Positions 14,672-23,873 of a stretch of 64,000 nt of DNA are shown here, piece after piece. Under the pieces are notes generated by a model that was given only the letters and a program-made list of their open reading frames with translations, had not been told where the DNA came from and did not search any database. Every line of letters starts with the position of its first letter. The stretch's first letter is position 1. This DNA is from Abyssalbus ytuae. Lineage in GTDB: Bacteria > Bacteroidota > Bacteroidia > Flavobacteriales > Flavobacteriaceae. Location: positions 2,480,001 to 2,544,000 of the forward strand of contig NZ_CP094358.1 of the NCBI RefSeq assembly GCF_022807975.1. The letters run 5' to 3'. The translations under genes and the position numbers were made by a program.

Positions 14672-17038
14672 ATGATGAAATCACTTGCCTTAACTACAAC
14701 CATAATACTTTTTTTTACACAATTTTTATGGTCCCAAAATCCATCTATTATTGGTAAAATTACCAGTAATAAAGACAATTTATCTTATGCGACAGCCAGT
14801 GTTAAAAACACAAACATCGGTGCTATAACAAACGATGAAGGTTTGTACGAAATAAAAAATCTACACCCGGGTACTTATACAATAGTTGCAAGAATAGCCG
14901 GCTTCAAGCCACAAGAAAAGGAAATAGAATTAAAACAAGGTCAAACGCTAACCTTGGATTTTCAATTGGAAGAGGATATTCTTGGTTTGGAGGAAATCGT
15001 TATTACTGCTAATAGAAGCAGAATAAACAGAAGAAAAGCAACAACAATTGTCAATGTTATCAATCCGGAAATTTTTCAAACCACACAATCGGTAACATTG
15101 GGAGAAGGGTTGAGCTTTTGCTCTGGTTTGCGTATGGAAAATAATTGCCAAAACTGCGGATTTAGCCAAGTAAGAATGAATGGGTTAGAAGGGCCGTATT
15201 CTCAAATACTCATTAACAGCCGACCAATTTTTAGTGGTTTGGCTGGTGTTTATGGTTTGGAGCTTATTCCATCTAATATGATTAAAAAAGTAGAGGTTAT
15301 TCGTGGTGGAGGTTCGGCACTTTATGGTAATAATGCTATTGCCGGAACCATTAATTTAATTGTAGAAGAGCCTATTCAAAACTCTTATGAAATTGGATAT
15401 GCCAATAGTTTAATAGGAGTTGGTGTAGACAATGTTGACGATCCGGCTACAGATTACAACCTACAGTTTAATACATCTTTGATTTCTGATAATAATAAAT
15501 CTGCCCTGGCCTTATACGGCTTTCATAGAAACCGAAAACCATTTGATGCCAATGATGATAGTTTTTCAGAAATATCAAAACTAAAAAACTCTACTCTAGG
15601 TGCTAAACTATTTCAAAAATTCGGTACAAAAGGAAAGTTATCGTTAGATTTTTTTCATGTAAATGAAGAGAGAAGAGGAGGTGATAAATTTGAACTTCCA
15701 AACCATGAAGCTGGAATTTCTGAAGCTGTGGAACATCATTTAACAACAGTGGCCGCAAATTACGATCAATACTATAGTGAAAACGATTTACTTTCTGTTT
15801 TTGCTTCCGGACAGTATATTAACAGGGATTCATATTATGGTGCGGAGCAATCGTTAAGCGATTATGGAAACACTAAAGACAAAACCTTAAATATAGGTGT
15901 GCAATACAACACTAAAATAAGTAAAGGCGATATCATTTTTGGATTTGAAAATACCAGCTCGCATCTAAAAGATATGAAACTGGGTTATCCGGATTATGAT
16001 AACGCTGTAATAGAAGATGGCGAAATTGTGTCAATTCCACACACAGATAACATTATAGTATCCCACCAAAAAATGAATACTCTTGGTCTTTTTTCCCAAT
16101 ATGAATTTAGTTTAAACAAGCTAAAACTTACCTTAGGAGCGAGATTTGATCATTATGACATTCAAGACGAAGAACATGATTCAAGTGATAAATCTGGTAA
16201 CGTGTTTAGCCCAAGGATTAATATGTTGTATGATATTAACAACAAACTTCAAGCACGGTTAAGTTATTCACAAGGTTACAGATCACCACAAATTTTTGAC
16301 GAAGATTTACATATAGAAACCTCCGGGTCAAGGCAAGTCATCCATAGAAATAGTGACGATTTAGAACAGGAAACCAGTAACAGTATTATGGCTTCTTTAG
16401 ACTATAACCATAATTTTGGAGATGTAAACCTTGGCTTTTTGGTAGAAGCTTTTTATACCAAACTAACCGACCCTTTTGCTAACGAATTTTCAGACCCGGA
16501 TGAAAATGGTGTCATAATCTATACCAGGGTAAATGCCGAAGGAGGAGCAGAAGTAAGTGGTGTAAATTTAGAATTAACCCTTGTGCCAAGTCCAACTTTA
16601 TCTATTACAGGTGGCTTTACTATCCAAAAAAGTGAATATGATGAGGCGCAAGAATTTAATGAAAAGAGCTTTTTCAGAACGCCGGATAATTATGGATTTT
16701 TAACCTTGGATTGGGACCCAAAAGAAAATTGGGAACTTGCTTTTACCGCAAATTATACTGGTAAAATGCTAGTGCCTTATTTTGGTGTTGATGCGGCAGA
16801 TACCGAAGAAGGTGAGTTAAGAAAATCTGACTCCTTTTTAGATTTAGGAACTAAAATAAGCTATAGATTTAAAATTAACGACTCAAATCTGGAACTGTCA
16901 ACCGGAATTAAAAATATCTTTAATTCTTACCAGGATGATTTTGATACCGGAATTAACAGAGACCCGGCCTACATTTATGGTCCATTAAATCCACGTACAA
17001 TTTATGCCGGTATTAAATTAAGTAATCTGGGATTTTAA
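14672..17038 (+). CDS. TonB-dependent outer membrane receptor
   Basis: The 788-residue protein has a signal peptide (to about residue 21, WSQ), a carboxypeptidase-regulatory-like beta domain (25-105), then a plug with the TonB-box-like EEIVITANRSRIN and the well-known phrase RMNGLEGPYSQILINSRPI...IKKVEVIRGGGSALYGNNAIAGTINLI, and a 22-strand barrel ending in GIKLSNLGF. Three Cys cluster in the plug (150, 159, 162; the last two as CQNC). This Cys-containing plug occurs in Bacteroidota receptors tied to metal or metal-complex uptake. It is not SusC: no SusD follows. Upstream palindromes resemble metal and Fnr-like boxes. The substrate is unproven; a metal, heme or corrinoid complex is my best guess. 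Confidence 0.9.
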   Translation: MMKSLALTTTIILFFTQFLWSQNPSIIGKITSNKDNLSYATASVKNTNIGAITNDEGLYEIKNLHPGTYTIVARIAGFKPQEKEIELKQGQTLTLDFQLEEDILGLEEIVITANRSRINRRKATTIVNVINPEIFQTTQSVTLGEGLSFCSGLRMENNCQNCGFSQVRMNGLEGPYSQILINSRPIFSGLAGVYGLELIPSNMIKKVEVIRGGGSALYGNNAIAGTINLIVEEPIQNSYEIGYANSLIGVGVDNVDDPATDYNLQFNTSLISDNNKSALALYGFHRNRKPFDANDDSFSEISKLKNSTLGAKLFQKFGTKGKLSLDFFHVNEERRGGDKFELPNHEAGISEAVEHHLTTVAANYDQYYSENDLLSVFASGQYINRDSYYGAEQSLSDYGNTKDKTLNIGVQYNTKISKGDIIFGFENTSSHLKDMKLGYPDYDNAVIEDGEIVSIPHTDNIIVSHQKMNTLGLFSQYEFSLNKLKLTLGARFDHYDIQDEEHDSSDKSGNVFSPRINMLYDINNKLQARLSYSQGYRSPQIFDEDLHIETSGSRQVIHRNSDDLEQETSNSIMASLDYNHNFGDVNLGFLVEAFYTKLTDPFANEFSDPDENGVIIYTRVNAEGGAEVSGVNLELTLVPSPTLSITGGFTIQKSEYDEAQEFNEKSFFRTPDNYGFLTLDWDPKENWELAFTANYTGKMLVPYFGVDAADTEEGELRKSDSFLDLGTKISYRFKINDSNLELSTGIKNIFNSYQDDFDTGINRDPAYIYGPLNPRTIYAGIKLSNLGF

Positions 17039-17070
17039 AAAAATAATATAATTATTAAAGAGAGAGGCTA

Positions 17071-17108
17071 TTGCCCCTACCTGATTTGTTGTAGGGGGTA
17101 AATTTTTA
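17071..17108 (+). terminator. terminator after TonB receptor
   Basis: The inverted repeat CCCCTAC/GTAGGGG (17074-17080 and 17091-17097) with a 10-nt loop is followed by a TAAATTTTTA tract, 32 nt after the receptor stop. Confidence 0.55.
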
Positions 17109-17359
17109 TAGTATTAAGACATAACCATCCCAAGGGCAATAAAAATCCTGGTGAAGCTTATAAAAACCTGATCCGAAAATAAATAGAGTCACTAAATTTT
17201 TTACATCAATGTCCTTGACCATATCATAATCACACCCAATGAAGAATACTTTAGTTTTGGAGATGAGGGGTTGCTTTAATTTAAATCTCCAATTTGAGAT
17301 GAAATTTTTCTTTCTACTGATGGAGTGCACAAATATTGTTTAATTTAATTATGTGTGTT

Positions 17360-17569
17360 ATGAAAATAACAGATCTTCAAAAGCAGATAGAAAACTTGCC
17401 TGAAAAACTAAGAACATCTATCTTAGCTATTATCGAAATTAAAACTGAAATCGATATGGAAAAAGTATTGTCGAAAATGGATATTCAGTTCAAAGTAATT
17501 GTGGGGATGATGGGTATTGCTTTTACCCTCATTGGCCTTTTACTCACTATTTACAAATTCATAGGGTAG
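17360..17569 (+). CDS. small single-span membrane protein with amphipathic N-terminus
   Basis: Starting at the ATG MKITDLQKQIENLPEKL, the protein is about 69 residues. The first 50 are charged and helical (KLRTSILAIIEIKTEIDMEKVLSKMDIQF), followed by one membrane helix (IVGMMGIAFTLIGLLLTIYKFIG). Upstream TTG (17336) and ATG (17351) starts are possible but add only MFNLIMCV. Its C-terminal half is a paralogue of the 39-aa ORF at 14266-14385. The layout resembles small bitopic proteins sometimes linked to type I toxins or sensor partners, but I recognise no family. Confidence 0.55.
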   Translation: MKITDLQKQIENLPEKLRTSILAIIEIKTEIDMEKVLSKMDIQFKVIVGMMGIAFTLIGLLLTIYKFIG

Positions 17570-17626
17570 GCTTAGGCTTACTTTTTTAAGCGTTATAGTG
17601 AACAGGTTTTTAACTATTTACTTCCC

Positions 17627-17665
17627 CACTTTTTTTGTCATGGTTTTTGCAAAAGGCAAAAACAC
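17627..17665. repeat. 39-nt perfect repeat, copy B
   Basis: Identical to 14399-14437, with the same hairpin (17643-17663). About 46 nt absent from copy A separate it from the shared segment that follows the ORF stop. Confidence 0.8.
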
Positions 17666-17814
17666 CCGCCAAAAAGCCCTTAAAACAATTAAATAGCCTA
17701 AGTATAAAAATCTTAAATAATAAATTTCATAATTAATTTGAGTATTAAATTACGAAGAAAACATATTAAAAGTATAAAATATCATTTTTAAACGTTGCCT
17801 TTTTTGTAGCCCTA

Positions 17815-17856
17815 AAAAATAAAACCCTCAGTAACTACAGGGTTTCTGAGGGTTTT
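17815..17856 (-). terminator. terminator of tRNA-Leu
   Basis: The inverted repeat AAACCCTCAG/CTGAGGGTTT (17822-17831 and 17846-17855) has a T-rich run after it on the minus strand. It lies just past the tRNA 3' end. Confidence 0.7.
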
Positions 17857-17860
17857 TCAG

Positions 17861-17940
17861 TGCCTCGGGTGGGAATCGAACCCACACTCCGAAGAACACG
17901 AGTTTGAGTCGTGCGCGTCTACCAATTCCGCCACCGAGGC
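17861..17940 (-). tRNA. tRNA-Leu (anticodon CAA)
   Basis: Read on the minus strand: acceptor stem GCCTCGG/CCGAGGC with discriminator A, D-arm GCGGAATTGGTAGACGC, anticodon stem CACGA/TCGTG around loop CTCAAAC (anticodon CAA, reads UUG), a long variable arm of class II type (TTCTTCGGAGT) and T-arm GTGGG-TTCGATT-CCCAC. The long variable arm and the discriminator A fit leucine. CCA is not encoded. Confidence 0.95.
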
Positions 17941-18085
17941 AAATGGATTGCAAAGCTAAAAAATATTTTCATTTGTCAATACCAAAAATACCAACATTTA
18001 TGCTGGAAGGTTAAAATAAATTTCTAAATTTGCACCTTAATTTTAGAAAAAGCAATAATAACCCTTTATTAAACAGCTCTTTATA

Positions 18086-19027
18086 ATGCCATACAGAGTC
18101 CCTGAACCTAAAATTTTTGCCTGTACACAATCAGTTGAACTGGCTAAAAATATTGCGAAATCGTATGGAGCAGAATTAGGTGAAGTTTTATTTTCCCGGT
18201 ATAGTGACGGTGAGTTTCAACCATCTTTTGAAGAATCTGTGAGAGGGGCCAGGGTATTTATCATAGGGTCAACGAATCCAAGTTCTGAGAATTTAATGGA
18301 AATGTTGTTAATGCTCGATGCAGCCAAACGTGCATCAGCAAGACATATAACAGCAGTAATGCCATACTTTGGTTGGGCAAGGCAGGACAGAAAAGATAAA
18401 CCTCGTGTACCTATCGGGGCAAAATTAGTTGCCAAATTATTGGAAGCAGCCGGAGCAACCAGAATTATTACTATGGATTTACATGCTGATCAAATTCAAG
18501 GTTTCTTTGAAAAACCGGTAGATCATTTATTTGCTTCTACTATATTTTTACCTTATTTAAGAAGTTTGAATCTGGGTAATTTAACTATAGCATCTCCGGA
18601 TATGGGAGGATCCAAAAGAGCATATGCATACTCTAAATTTTTAGAAAGTGATGTAGTAGTATGTTATAAGCAAAGAAAAAAGGCAAATATTATTGAACAT
18701 ATGGAGCTTATTGGAGATGTAACCGGTAAAAATGTTGTATTGGTAGATGATATGGTTGATACGGCCGGAACCTTAACAAAAGCAGCCGATTTAATGATTG
18801 AAAAGGGGGCAGTTAGTGTTAGAGCTATTGCAACACACGCTTTGCTGTCTGGTAATGCTTATGAAAAAATTGAAAATTCTCAATTAACGGAGCTCATAGT
18901 TACCGATTCTATACCTTTAAAAAAGAAAAGTGATAAGATACGAGTACTAACTTGTGCCGATTTATTTGCAGATGTAATGCACAGAGTACATCATAATACA
19001 TCCATAAGTTCAAAATTTTTAATGTAA
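18086..19027 (+). CDS. prs: ribose-phosphate pyrophosphokinase
   Basis: Prs makes PRPP from ribose 5-phosphate and ATP for nucleotide, His, Trp and NAD synthesis. The 313-residue chain shows the class I marks: FSRYSDGEFQPSFEESVRGARVFIIGST near the start, the ATP-binding loop YFGWARQDRKDKPRVPI, the TMDLHADQIQGFF metal/substrate region and the PRPP-binding VVLVDDMVDTAGTL. It is a cytoplasmic housekeeping enzyme. rplY follows after 29 nt and pth after that, a common flavobacterial order (prs-rplY-pth). Confidence 0.97.
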   Translation: MPYRVPEPKIFACTQSVELAKNIAKSYGAELGEVLFSRYSDGEFQPSFEESVRGARVFIIGSTNPSSENLMEMLLMLDAAKRASARHITAVMPYFGWARQDRKDKPRVPIGAKLVAKLLEAAGATRIITMDLHADQIQGFFEKPVDHLFASTIFLPYLRSLNLGNLTIASPDMGGSKRAYAYSKFLESDVVVCYKQRKKANIIEHMELIGDVTGKNVVLVDDMVDTAGTLTKAADLMIEKGAVSVRAIATHALLSGNAYEKIENSQLTELIVTDSIPLKKKSDKIRVLTCADLFADVMHRVHHNTSISSKFLM

Positions 19028-19056
19028 AAAAAGTAAATTAATTTTAATTATATATA

Positions 19057-19677
19057 ATGAAGTCAATTACAATCAAAGGATCTCAAAGAGAAAGCGTAGG
19101 CAAAGTTTCAACTAAGGCCTTACGTAATGCTGAAAAGGTTCCTTGCGTGTTATACGGAGGAGATAAACCATTACACTTTTCGGCAGATGAATTAGCATTT
19201 AAAGAATTGGTTTATACTCCAAATGCACACACGGTGTTGATTGAGTTGGAGAATGGCGAAAAATATGATGCTGTAATGCAGGATATTCAGTTTCATCCTG
19301 TTTCCGATAAAATTTTACATATCGATTTTTATCAGCTATTTGAAGATAAGCCCGTAACTATGGAAATTCCGGTAAGACTTGTTGGAAACTCACCAGGGGT
19401 TAGAGCCGGAGGTAGGTTGTTGTTTAGAAAACGTAAATTAAGTATCAAGGCATTGCCTACCAAGTTACCTGACTTTTTAGATGTAGATATTTCTAAACTG
19501 AAAATAGGAGGCAATATTGCAGTTGCTTCTTTATTAAGTGAAGATTATACAATTCTTCACCCTGATAATACTGTTGTGGTTCAGGTGAAAACATCAAGAA
19601 CAGTTGTTGCAGGGGCAGATGAAGAAGAGGAAGATACTGCTGAAGATGCTGCCGCTGAAACACCAGCAGCAGAATAA
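19057..19677 (+). CDS. rplY: 50S ribosomal protein L25/general stress protein Ctc
   Basis: This is the long, CTC-type L25 that binds 5S rRNA. The N-terminal beta-barrel domain contains [28 protein letters not shown], and the C-terminal TL5 domain starts near residue 92 ([21 protein letters not shown]...[21 protein letters not shown]). The tail is a low-complexity acidic and Ala-rich stretch ([19 protein letters not shown]). It lies between prs and pth. A strong terminator follows, so pth may also have its own promoter. Confidence 0.96.
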   Translation: MKSITIKGSQRESVGKVSTKALRNAEKVPCVLYGGDKPLHFSADELAFKELVYTPNAHTVLIELENGEKYDAVMQDIQFHPVSDKILHIDFYQLFEDKPVTMEIPVRLVGNSPGVRAGGRLLFRKRKLSIKALPTKLPDFLDVDISKLKIGGNIAVASLLSEDYTILHPDNTVVVQVKTSRTVVAGADEEEEDTAEDAAAETPAAE

Positions 19678-19699
19678 ATATTTGCAGAATAGTTTTAAT

Positions 19700-19730
19700 A
19701 AGCATCCATATATTTATGGATGCTTTTTTA
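19700..19730 (+). terminator. rho-independent terminator after rplY
   Basis: Ten-bp stem AGCATCCATA/TATGGATGCT with a 4-nt loop, followed by TTTTTATTTTT. It lies between rplY and pth. Confidence 0.85.
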
Positions 19731-19753
19731 TTTTTACCAAAAACTAACACAAA

Positions 19754-20389
19754 ATGTTCTCATTATTAAAAAAGCTTTTTTATAAAAACCAAAAATCAGA
19801 GATAGGAGCAACAGAAACTATGAAAAAATTTTTAATTGTAGGTTTAGGCAATATCGGTACAGAATATAAAAACACGAGGCATAATATAGGTTTTAAAATT
19901 GTCGATCATTTTGCTCAAAAAGAATCTCTAAATTTTGAAACAAAAAGATTGGGAGATATTGCCATTTATAAATTTAAGGGGAGGATGTTTATTTTTTTAA
20001 AACCTTCAACTTATATGAACCTAAGTGGTAAAGCAGTTAAATTTTGGATAGAAAAAGAAAAAGTTCCTTTGGAAAATGTTCTCATAATTACCGATGATCT
20101 TAATTTACCTTTCGGAACAATAAGGTTAAAAGGAAAAGGAAGTCATGGAGGTCATAATGGATTAAAAGATATTGAAGACAAACTAACTACAACGAATTAT
20201 TGCAGATTCAGGTTTGGAGTAGGTAATAATTTTACAAAAGGCAGGCAAATAGATTATGTATTGGGAGAATGGGATGAAACTGAATTGGAAAATATGCAAA
20301 CTCTTTTAGACAAGGGTGTAGAACTAATTAAATCATTTGTTTTTGAAGGATTGGATAAAACCATGAATTTTTTCAATAAAAAAAATTAA
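19754..20389 (+). CDS. pth: peptidyl-tRNA hydrolase
   Basis: Pth releases peptides from tRNAs that fall off the ribosome. The core has VGLGNIGTEYKNTRHNIGFKIVD with the catalytic His in RHNIGF, then LKPSTYMNLSGKAV, DDLNLPFGTIRLKGKGSHGGHNGLKDIE and the C-terminal EWDETE. Total length is 211 residues. The ATG at 19754 adds about 22 residues (MFSLLKKLFYKNQKSE...) before the usual start MKKFLIVGLGN. Flavobacterial annotations often include such an extension, but the inner ATG at 19820 could be the real start. Confidence 0.95.
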   Translation: MFSLLKKLFYKNQKSEIGATETMKKFLIVGLGNIGTEYKNTRHNIGFKIVDHFAQKESLNFETKRLGDIAIYKFKGRMFIFLKPSTYMNLSGKAVKFWIEKEKVPLENVLIITDDLNLPFGTIRLKGKGSHGGHNGLKDIEDKLTTTNYCRFRFGVGNNFTKGRQIDYVLGEWDETELENMQTLLDKGVELIKSFVFEGLDKTMNFFNKKN

Positions 20390-20624
20390 GAAAGGAGGAT
20401 TTTTAGTTAAAAAAAACCTCTCCTCTTTATCTTCATTATATTTCAATATTATAAATTCTTCATTTTATAAGTTTTTTTAAAATTACGATTTAAACATTAT
20501 TTAGTTTTATTTTTTATAATTTGTTAAAAATTACTAAATTTATTTATAGGTTTATCAAAATTACTTAAAAACAGTCGATTGTATTTCATTAAGATTCTAT
20601 TTAAGTAATTTTAACAAAAAATTT

Positions 20625-20640
20625 ACGCAATCGATTGCGT
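20625..20640. promoter_or_regulatory. LacI-family operator 1
   Basis: ACGCAATCGATTGCGT is a perfect 16-bp palindrome with the central CG typical of LacI/GalR sites. Its centre is 82 bp from that of operator 2. Confidence 0.78.
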
Positions 20641-20707
20641 TCATAAAATATTTATGTATATTTATCTGGATATTTTAAAAAGGCTTAGAACAATCTATCA
20701 ATTTTTT

Positions 20708-20721
20708 CGCAATCGATTGCG
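20708..20721. promoter_or_regulatory. LacI-family operator 2
   Basis: CGCAATCGATTGCG repeats the 14-bp core of operator 1. It lies 78 nt before the susC ATG. Two copies could allow looping. No lacI gene occurs in this window. Confidence 0.78.
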
Positions 20722-20799
20722 TAGTGTGCAATCTCCAAGTAAAAATGGTGTTTGTTGTGTCTAATTCATTATTAACTAATAAAATTAAAAATTAACGAA

Positions 20800-23700
20800 A
20801 TGACCAATCCATTACTATTTAAGTACAAGTCGAGAGGCCGGTTCTATTATTTCTTGGTCTTATTTTTTGCGTTTTTCATAATGAATGCGCAAAATATTTC
20901 AGTATCTGGTATGGTGTCTGACAATCAAGGGCCCTTGCCAGGGGTAAGTGTGGTTTTAAAAGGCACCTCCAATGGTGCTGCAACCGATTTTGACGGAAAC
21001 TATGTAATTAATGTTCCCTCAGACGGAGTATTAGTGTTTAGTTTTGTAGGATTCATTACAAGAGAAATCCCCGTTAACGGGCAATCCGTAATCAATGTTA
21101 TTTTGGAAGAAGACCTTCAGCAGTTAGATGAAGTAGTTGTTGTAGGTTATGGTACTATGGAAAGACAGAATGTAACCGGTGCTATTGCTACTGTTAATGT
21201 AGGAGAGGTTTCAAAGGCTCCTGTTGTTAACATTGTTGATGCCTTAAGGGGGCAAGTTGCTGGTCTACAGGTAGTAAGAAATTCTGGGCAACCTGGTTCA
21301 GCTCCTGTTTTTAAAATTAGAGGAAATAATTCGTTGGGAGCTTCAGCTTCCGGAGCTGACCGATTAGATGAAGTAAACCAACCAATAATTGTTATTGATG
21401 GTGTTCCCCAAGTAGGAGGTAACCTTTCAGAGTTTAATCCGGATGATATTGAAAGTATTAATGTTTTGAAAGATGCGGCTTCAGCGTCGATTTATGGATC
21501 AAGTGGTGCCAACGGAGTTGTATTGATAACTACTAAAAAAGGTAAGGCCGGAAGAACGCAGGTAAGTGTTTCCACTTCTACGGGATACGTTGATTTAGCC
21601 CAGATGCCGGATATTATGAATGGAGATGAATTTCTTAAATTTAAACTGGATGCAGTAAAAGCCGGTGACCCAAATGCGGCAGAACCTCTGGTAGCAGGGG
21701 TGTTAGATGATATAGAATTTGCAAATTACTTAGCAGGGAATGAAGTTGATTGGTTAGATCAGGTAACCAGAACCGGAATTCAAAATAATCTTGGACTGAC
21801 GGTATCGGGAGGATCGGATTTGGGAACATTTTATTTGAATGGAAATTATGTAAGAGAAACAGGGCCTTTAATTGCATCTGATTATAAAAGATATTCGGTA
21901 CGTTTTAACGGTGATTTAAATGTAAGTGATTGGCTTAAAGTAGGTGCACGGGTACAATTGTCAAAGAGTTTTTCAGACCAAAGAACTGCCATAGTTGGAT
22001 TTGGGAACGATGGAGTTCCTTCTTTATCGGCTTTAATTGAAACTAGTCCTTTTGGTAATTTATTCGATGAAAATGGTAGTTATTCAAAATTTGCTACTCG
22101 CGATCAGTTCGCAGTAAACCCGTTGCATAAGTTTAATGAAAGTGAACTGGATGTAAATGTTACTCGTTCATATATTAACCCGTATGTTAATATTAATTTA
22201 GCCAAAGGCTTAACTTATACTATAAACAGTTTTGCTGAAGACAGAAAAGAATTTTTAGGCAGATTCCAGTCGGAAAATTTCACCGATGGTGCAGATAATG
22301 TTGCACAGATTAGAACCAGAGAGTCTACAAATTATCTGATAGATAATATTTTAAATTATAGAAAAGACTTTGGAGATCATGGTTTGGATATTACCTTAAT
22401 TTATGGTATTCAGGAATCTCAATGGACTGAGATAAATAATCAAGCTACAAAAACAGCAGCAGACCAGTTAGGTTATTGGGGTATTGGAACTGCTCCTTCC
22501 GAAACTCAAACCATTAGCAATAATAGTAGTGATTGGGGTAAAGCTTATTTTGCCGGTAGGTTAGGGTATAATTATGCCAGCAGGTATAGTGCAACCTTTA
22601 CATTAAGAAGAGATACTTCATCTAGGTTTTATGGAAGTAATCAGGTTGGATACTTTCCCTCTATATCCTTAGCATGGAATGCTCACAATGAAAATTGGTG
22701 GTTTGGAGGAGAAGAATTTAATCAATTAAAATTTCGTTTTAGTTATGGAGAAATGGGAAATGATAATATAACACCTTTTTCATATCAAGCCAATACTCAG
22801 GATGTGTTGATTCCTCCTGGTAATACTGATACTGGTTTAATTCCCGGCGAAGTTGCCGGGAATAAAGATATTAAATGGGAAACAAGCCAGCAGCTAAATA
22901 TTGGTTTGGATTTCGGGCTTCTCAATAATAGAATTAGTGGTACGGTTGAATGGTATAAAACTACAACAAAAGACGTTTTATTGTTTCAGGATATTCCGGG
23001 AGCTCTTAATAATGGATTTACAAGATATCCCTCCAATATTGGAGAAACTGAAAATGAGGGAGTTGAAGTTAGTTTAAAAGGTAACATTATTCAAAGTGAA
23101 GATTTTAACTGGAATATGAGTGTTAACTGGTCTACCAGTAAAAGTACTATTGTTCGTTTAAATCAGTTGTCACCAGATGGTGAACCTCTTGATGATATAG
23201 CCAACGGATGGTTTATTGGACAGGATTTTAATGAAATATATGATTTTAATTATACAGGTGTCTGGCAGCTTGATGAAACTCCGGATGTAACAACGTTTGG
23301 TGCCACACCTCAACCAGGTGACCCCAAGTTTGAAGATATTAATGGAGATGGCAATATTGATTTTGAAGATAGAACATTTTTAGGCAATCCTACTCCAGAC
23401 TGGTATGGTGGTATAAATAATGTATTTACCTATAAAAATTTTGAACTATCAGTACTTTTTGAAATAGTAGAAGGAGTTAAAAGATTCAATGAAATTTATC
23501 AAACATATAATAGTGCAAGACAAAACAGGCCGGTAATTAATTACTGGACTCCTGATAATCCTACAAATGATTATCCACGAGTTGGTGAAAATGGAGCCAT
23601 GGCAGGAAGTGGAGGTACTTTCCACAGAGCTATTTTTCTTGAGGATGCCAGTTTTGTTTCTTTAAGAAATGTTTCTTTCTCTTATTCTCTTCCTAAAGTA

Positions 23701-23862
23701 TGGTTAGACAGAACCTTCTTTGATGAACTCAAATTTTCGTTGAGTGGAAATAATTTAAAATACTGGACAGATTATAAAAATGCTTATTCGCCCGAAGTAA
23801 CCAATACAGATCAGTATCCTATTTCAAGAACATGGGCGTTGGGAGTTAAAGTTGTATTCTAA
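20800..23862 (+). CDS. susC: SusC/RagA family TonB-linked outer membrane protein
   Basis: The 1020-residue protein has a signal peptide ending near IMNAQ, a carboxypeptidase-regulatory-like domain (VSGMVSDNQGPLPGVSVVLKGTSNGAATDFDGNYVI), the SusC signature LDEVVVVGYGTMERQNVTGAI and the plug phrase PIIVIDGVPQVGG...NPDDIESINVLKDAASASIYGSSGANGVVLITTKKGK. A long TonB-dependent barrel follows. With SusD it imports oligosaccharides across the outer membrane. SusD follows after 11 nt. Twin LacI-type operators upstream point to control by a sugar-responsive repressor encoded elsewhere. No glycoside hydrolase flanks it, so the glycan cannot be deduced. Confidence 0.96.
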   Translation: MTNPLLFKYKSRGRFYYFLVLFFAFFIMNAQNISVSGMVSDNQGPLPGVSVVLKGTSNGAATDFDGNYVINVPSDGVLVFSFVGFITREIPVNGQSVINVILEEDLQQLDEVVVVGYGTMERQNVTGAIATVNVGEVSKAPVVNIVDALRGQVAGLQVVRNSGQPGSAPVFKIRGNNSLGASASGADRLDEVNQPIIVIDGVPQVGGNLSEFNPDDIESINVLKDAASASIYGSSGANGVVLITTKKGKAGRTQVSVSTSTGYVDLAQMPDIMNGDEFLKFKLDAVKAGDPNAAEPLVAGVLDDIEFANYLAGNEVDWLDQVTRTGIQNNLGLTVSGGSDLGTFYLNGNYVRETGPLIASDYKRYSVRFNGDLNVSDWLKVGARVQLSKSFSDQRTAIVGFGNDGVPSLSALIETSPFGNLFDENGSYSKFATRDQFAVNPLHKFNESELDVNVTRSYINPYVNINLAKGLTYTINSFAEDRKEFLGRFQSENFTDGADNVAQIRTRESTNYLIDNILNYRKDFGDHGLDITLIYGIQESQWTEINNQATKTAADQLGYWGIGTAPSETQTISNNSSDWGKAYFAGRLGYNYASRYSATFTLRRDTSSRFYGSNQVGYFPSISLAWNAHNENWWFGGEEFNQLKFRFSYGEMGNDNITPFSYQANTQDVLIPPGNTDTGLIPGEVAGNKDIKWETSQQLNIGLDFGLLNNRISGTVEWYKTTTKDVLLFQDIPGALNNGFTRYPSNIGETENEGVEVSLKGNIIQSEDFNWNMSVNWSTSKSTIVRLNQLSPDGEPLDDIANGWFIGQDFNEIYDFNYTGVWQLDETPDVTTFGATPQPGDPKFEDINGDGNIDFEDRTFLGNPTPDWYGGINNVFTYKNFELSVLFEIVEGVKRFNEIYQTYNSARQNRPVINYWTPDNPTNDYPRVGENGAMAGSGGTFHRAIFLEDASFVSLRNVSFSYSLPKVWLDRTFFDELKFSLSGNNLKYWTDYKNAYSPEVTNTDQYPISRTWALGVKVVF

Positions 23863-23873
23863 AAAAAATTAAA

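Larger units (their letters stand above)
20390..20799 (+). promoter_or_regulatory. 410-bp control region of the SusC operon
   Basis: This AT-rich stretch has no gene. It starts with a weak hairpin (AGGAG/CTCCT) that may end pth and contains two LacI-type operators near the susC start. No unambiguous TAnnTTTG box was found. The sequence between the operators (20641-20707) is the likeliest promoter site. Confidence 0.5.

Noticed and set aside
17106-17330. 74-aa minus-strand frame between the TonB receptor and the small membrane-protein gene
   Set aside because: No family, no promoter or start context, unusual composition, and it overlaps the region after a terminator.
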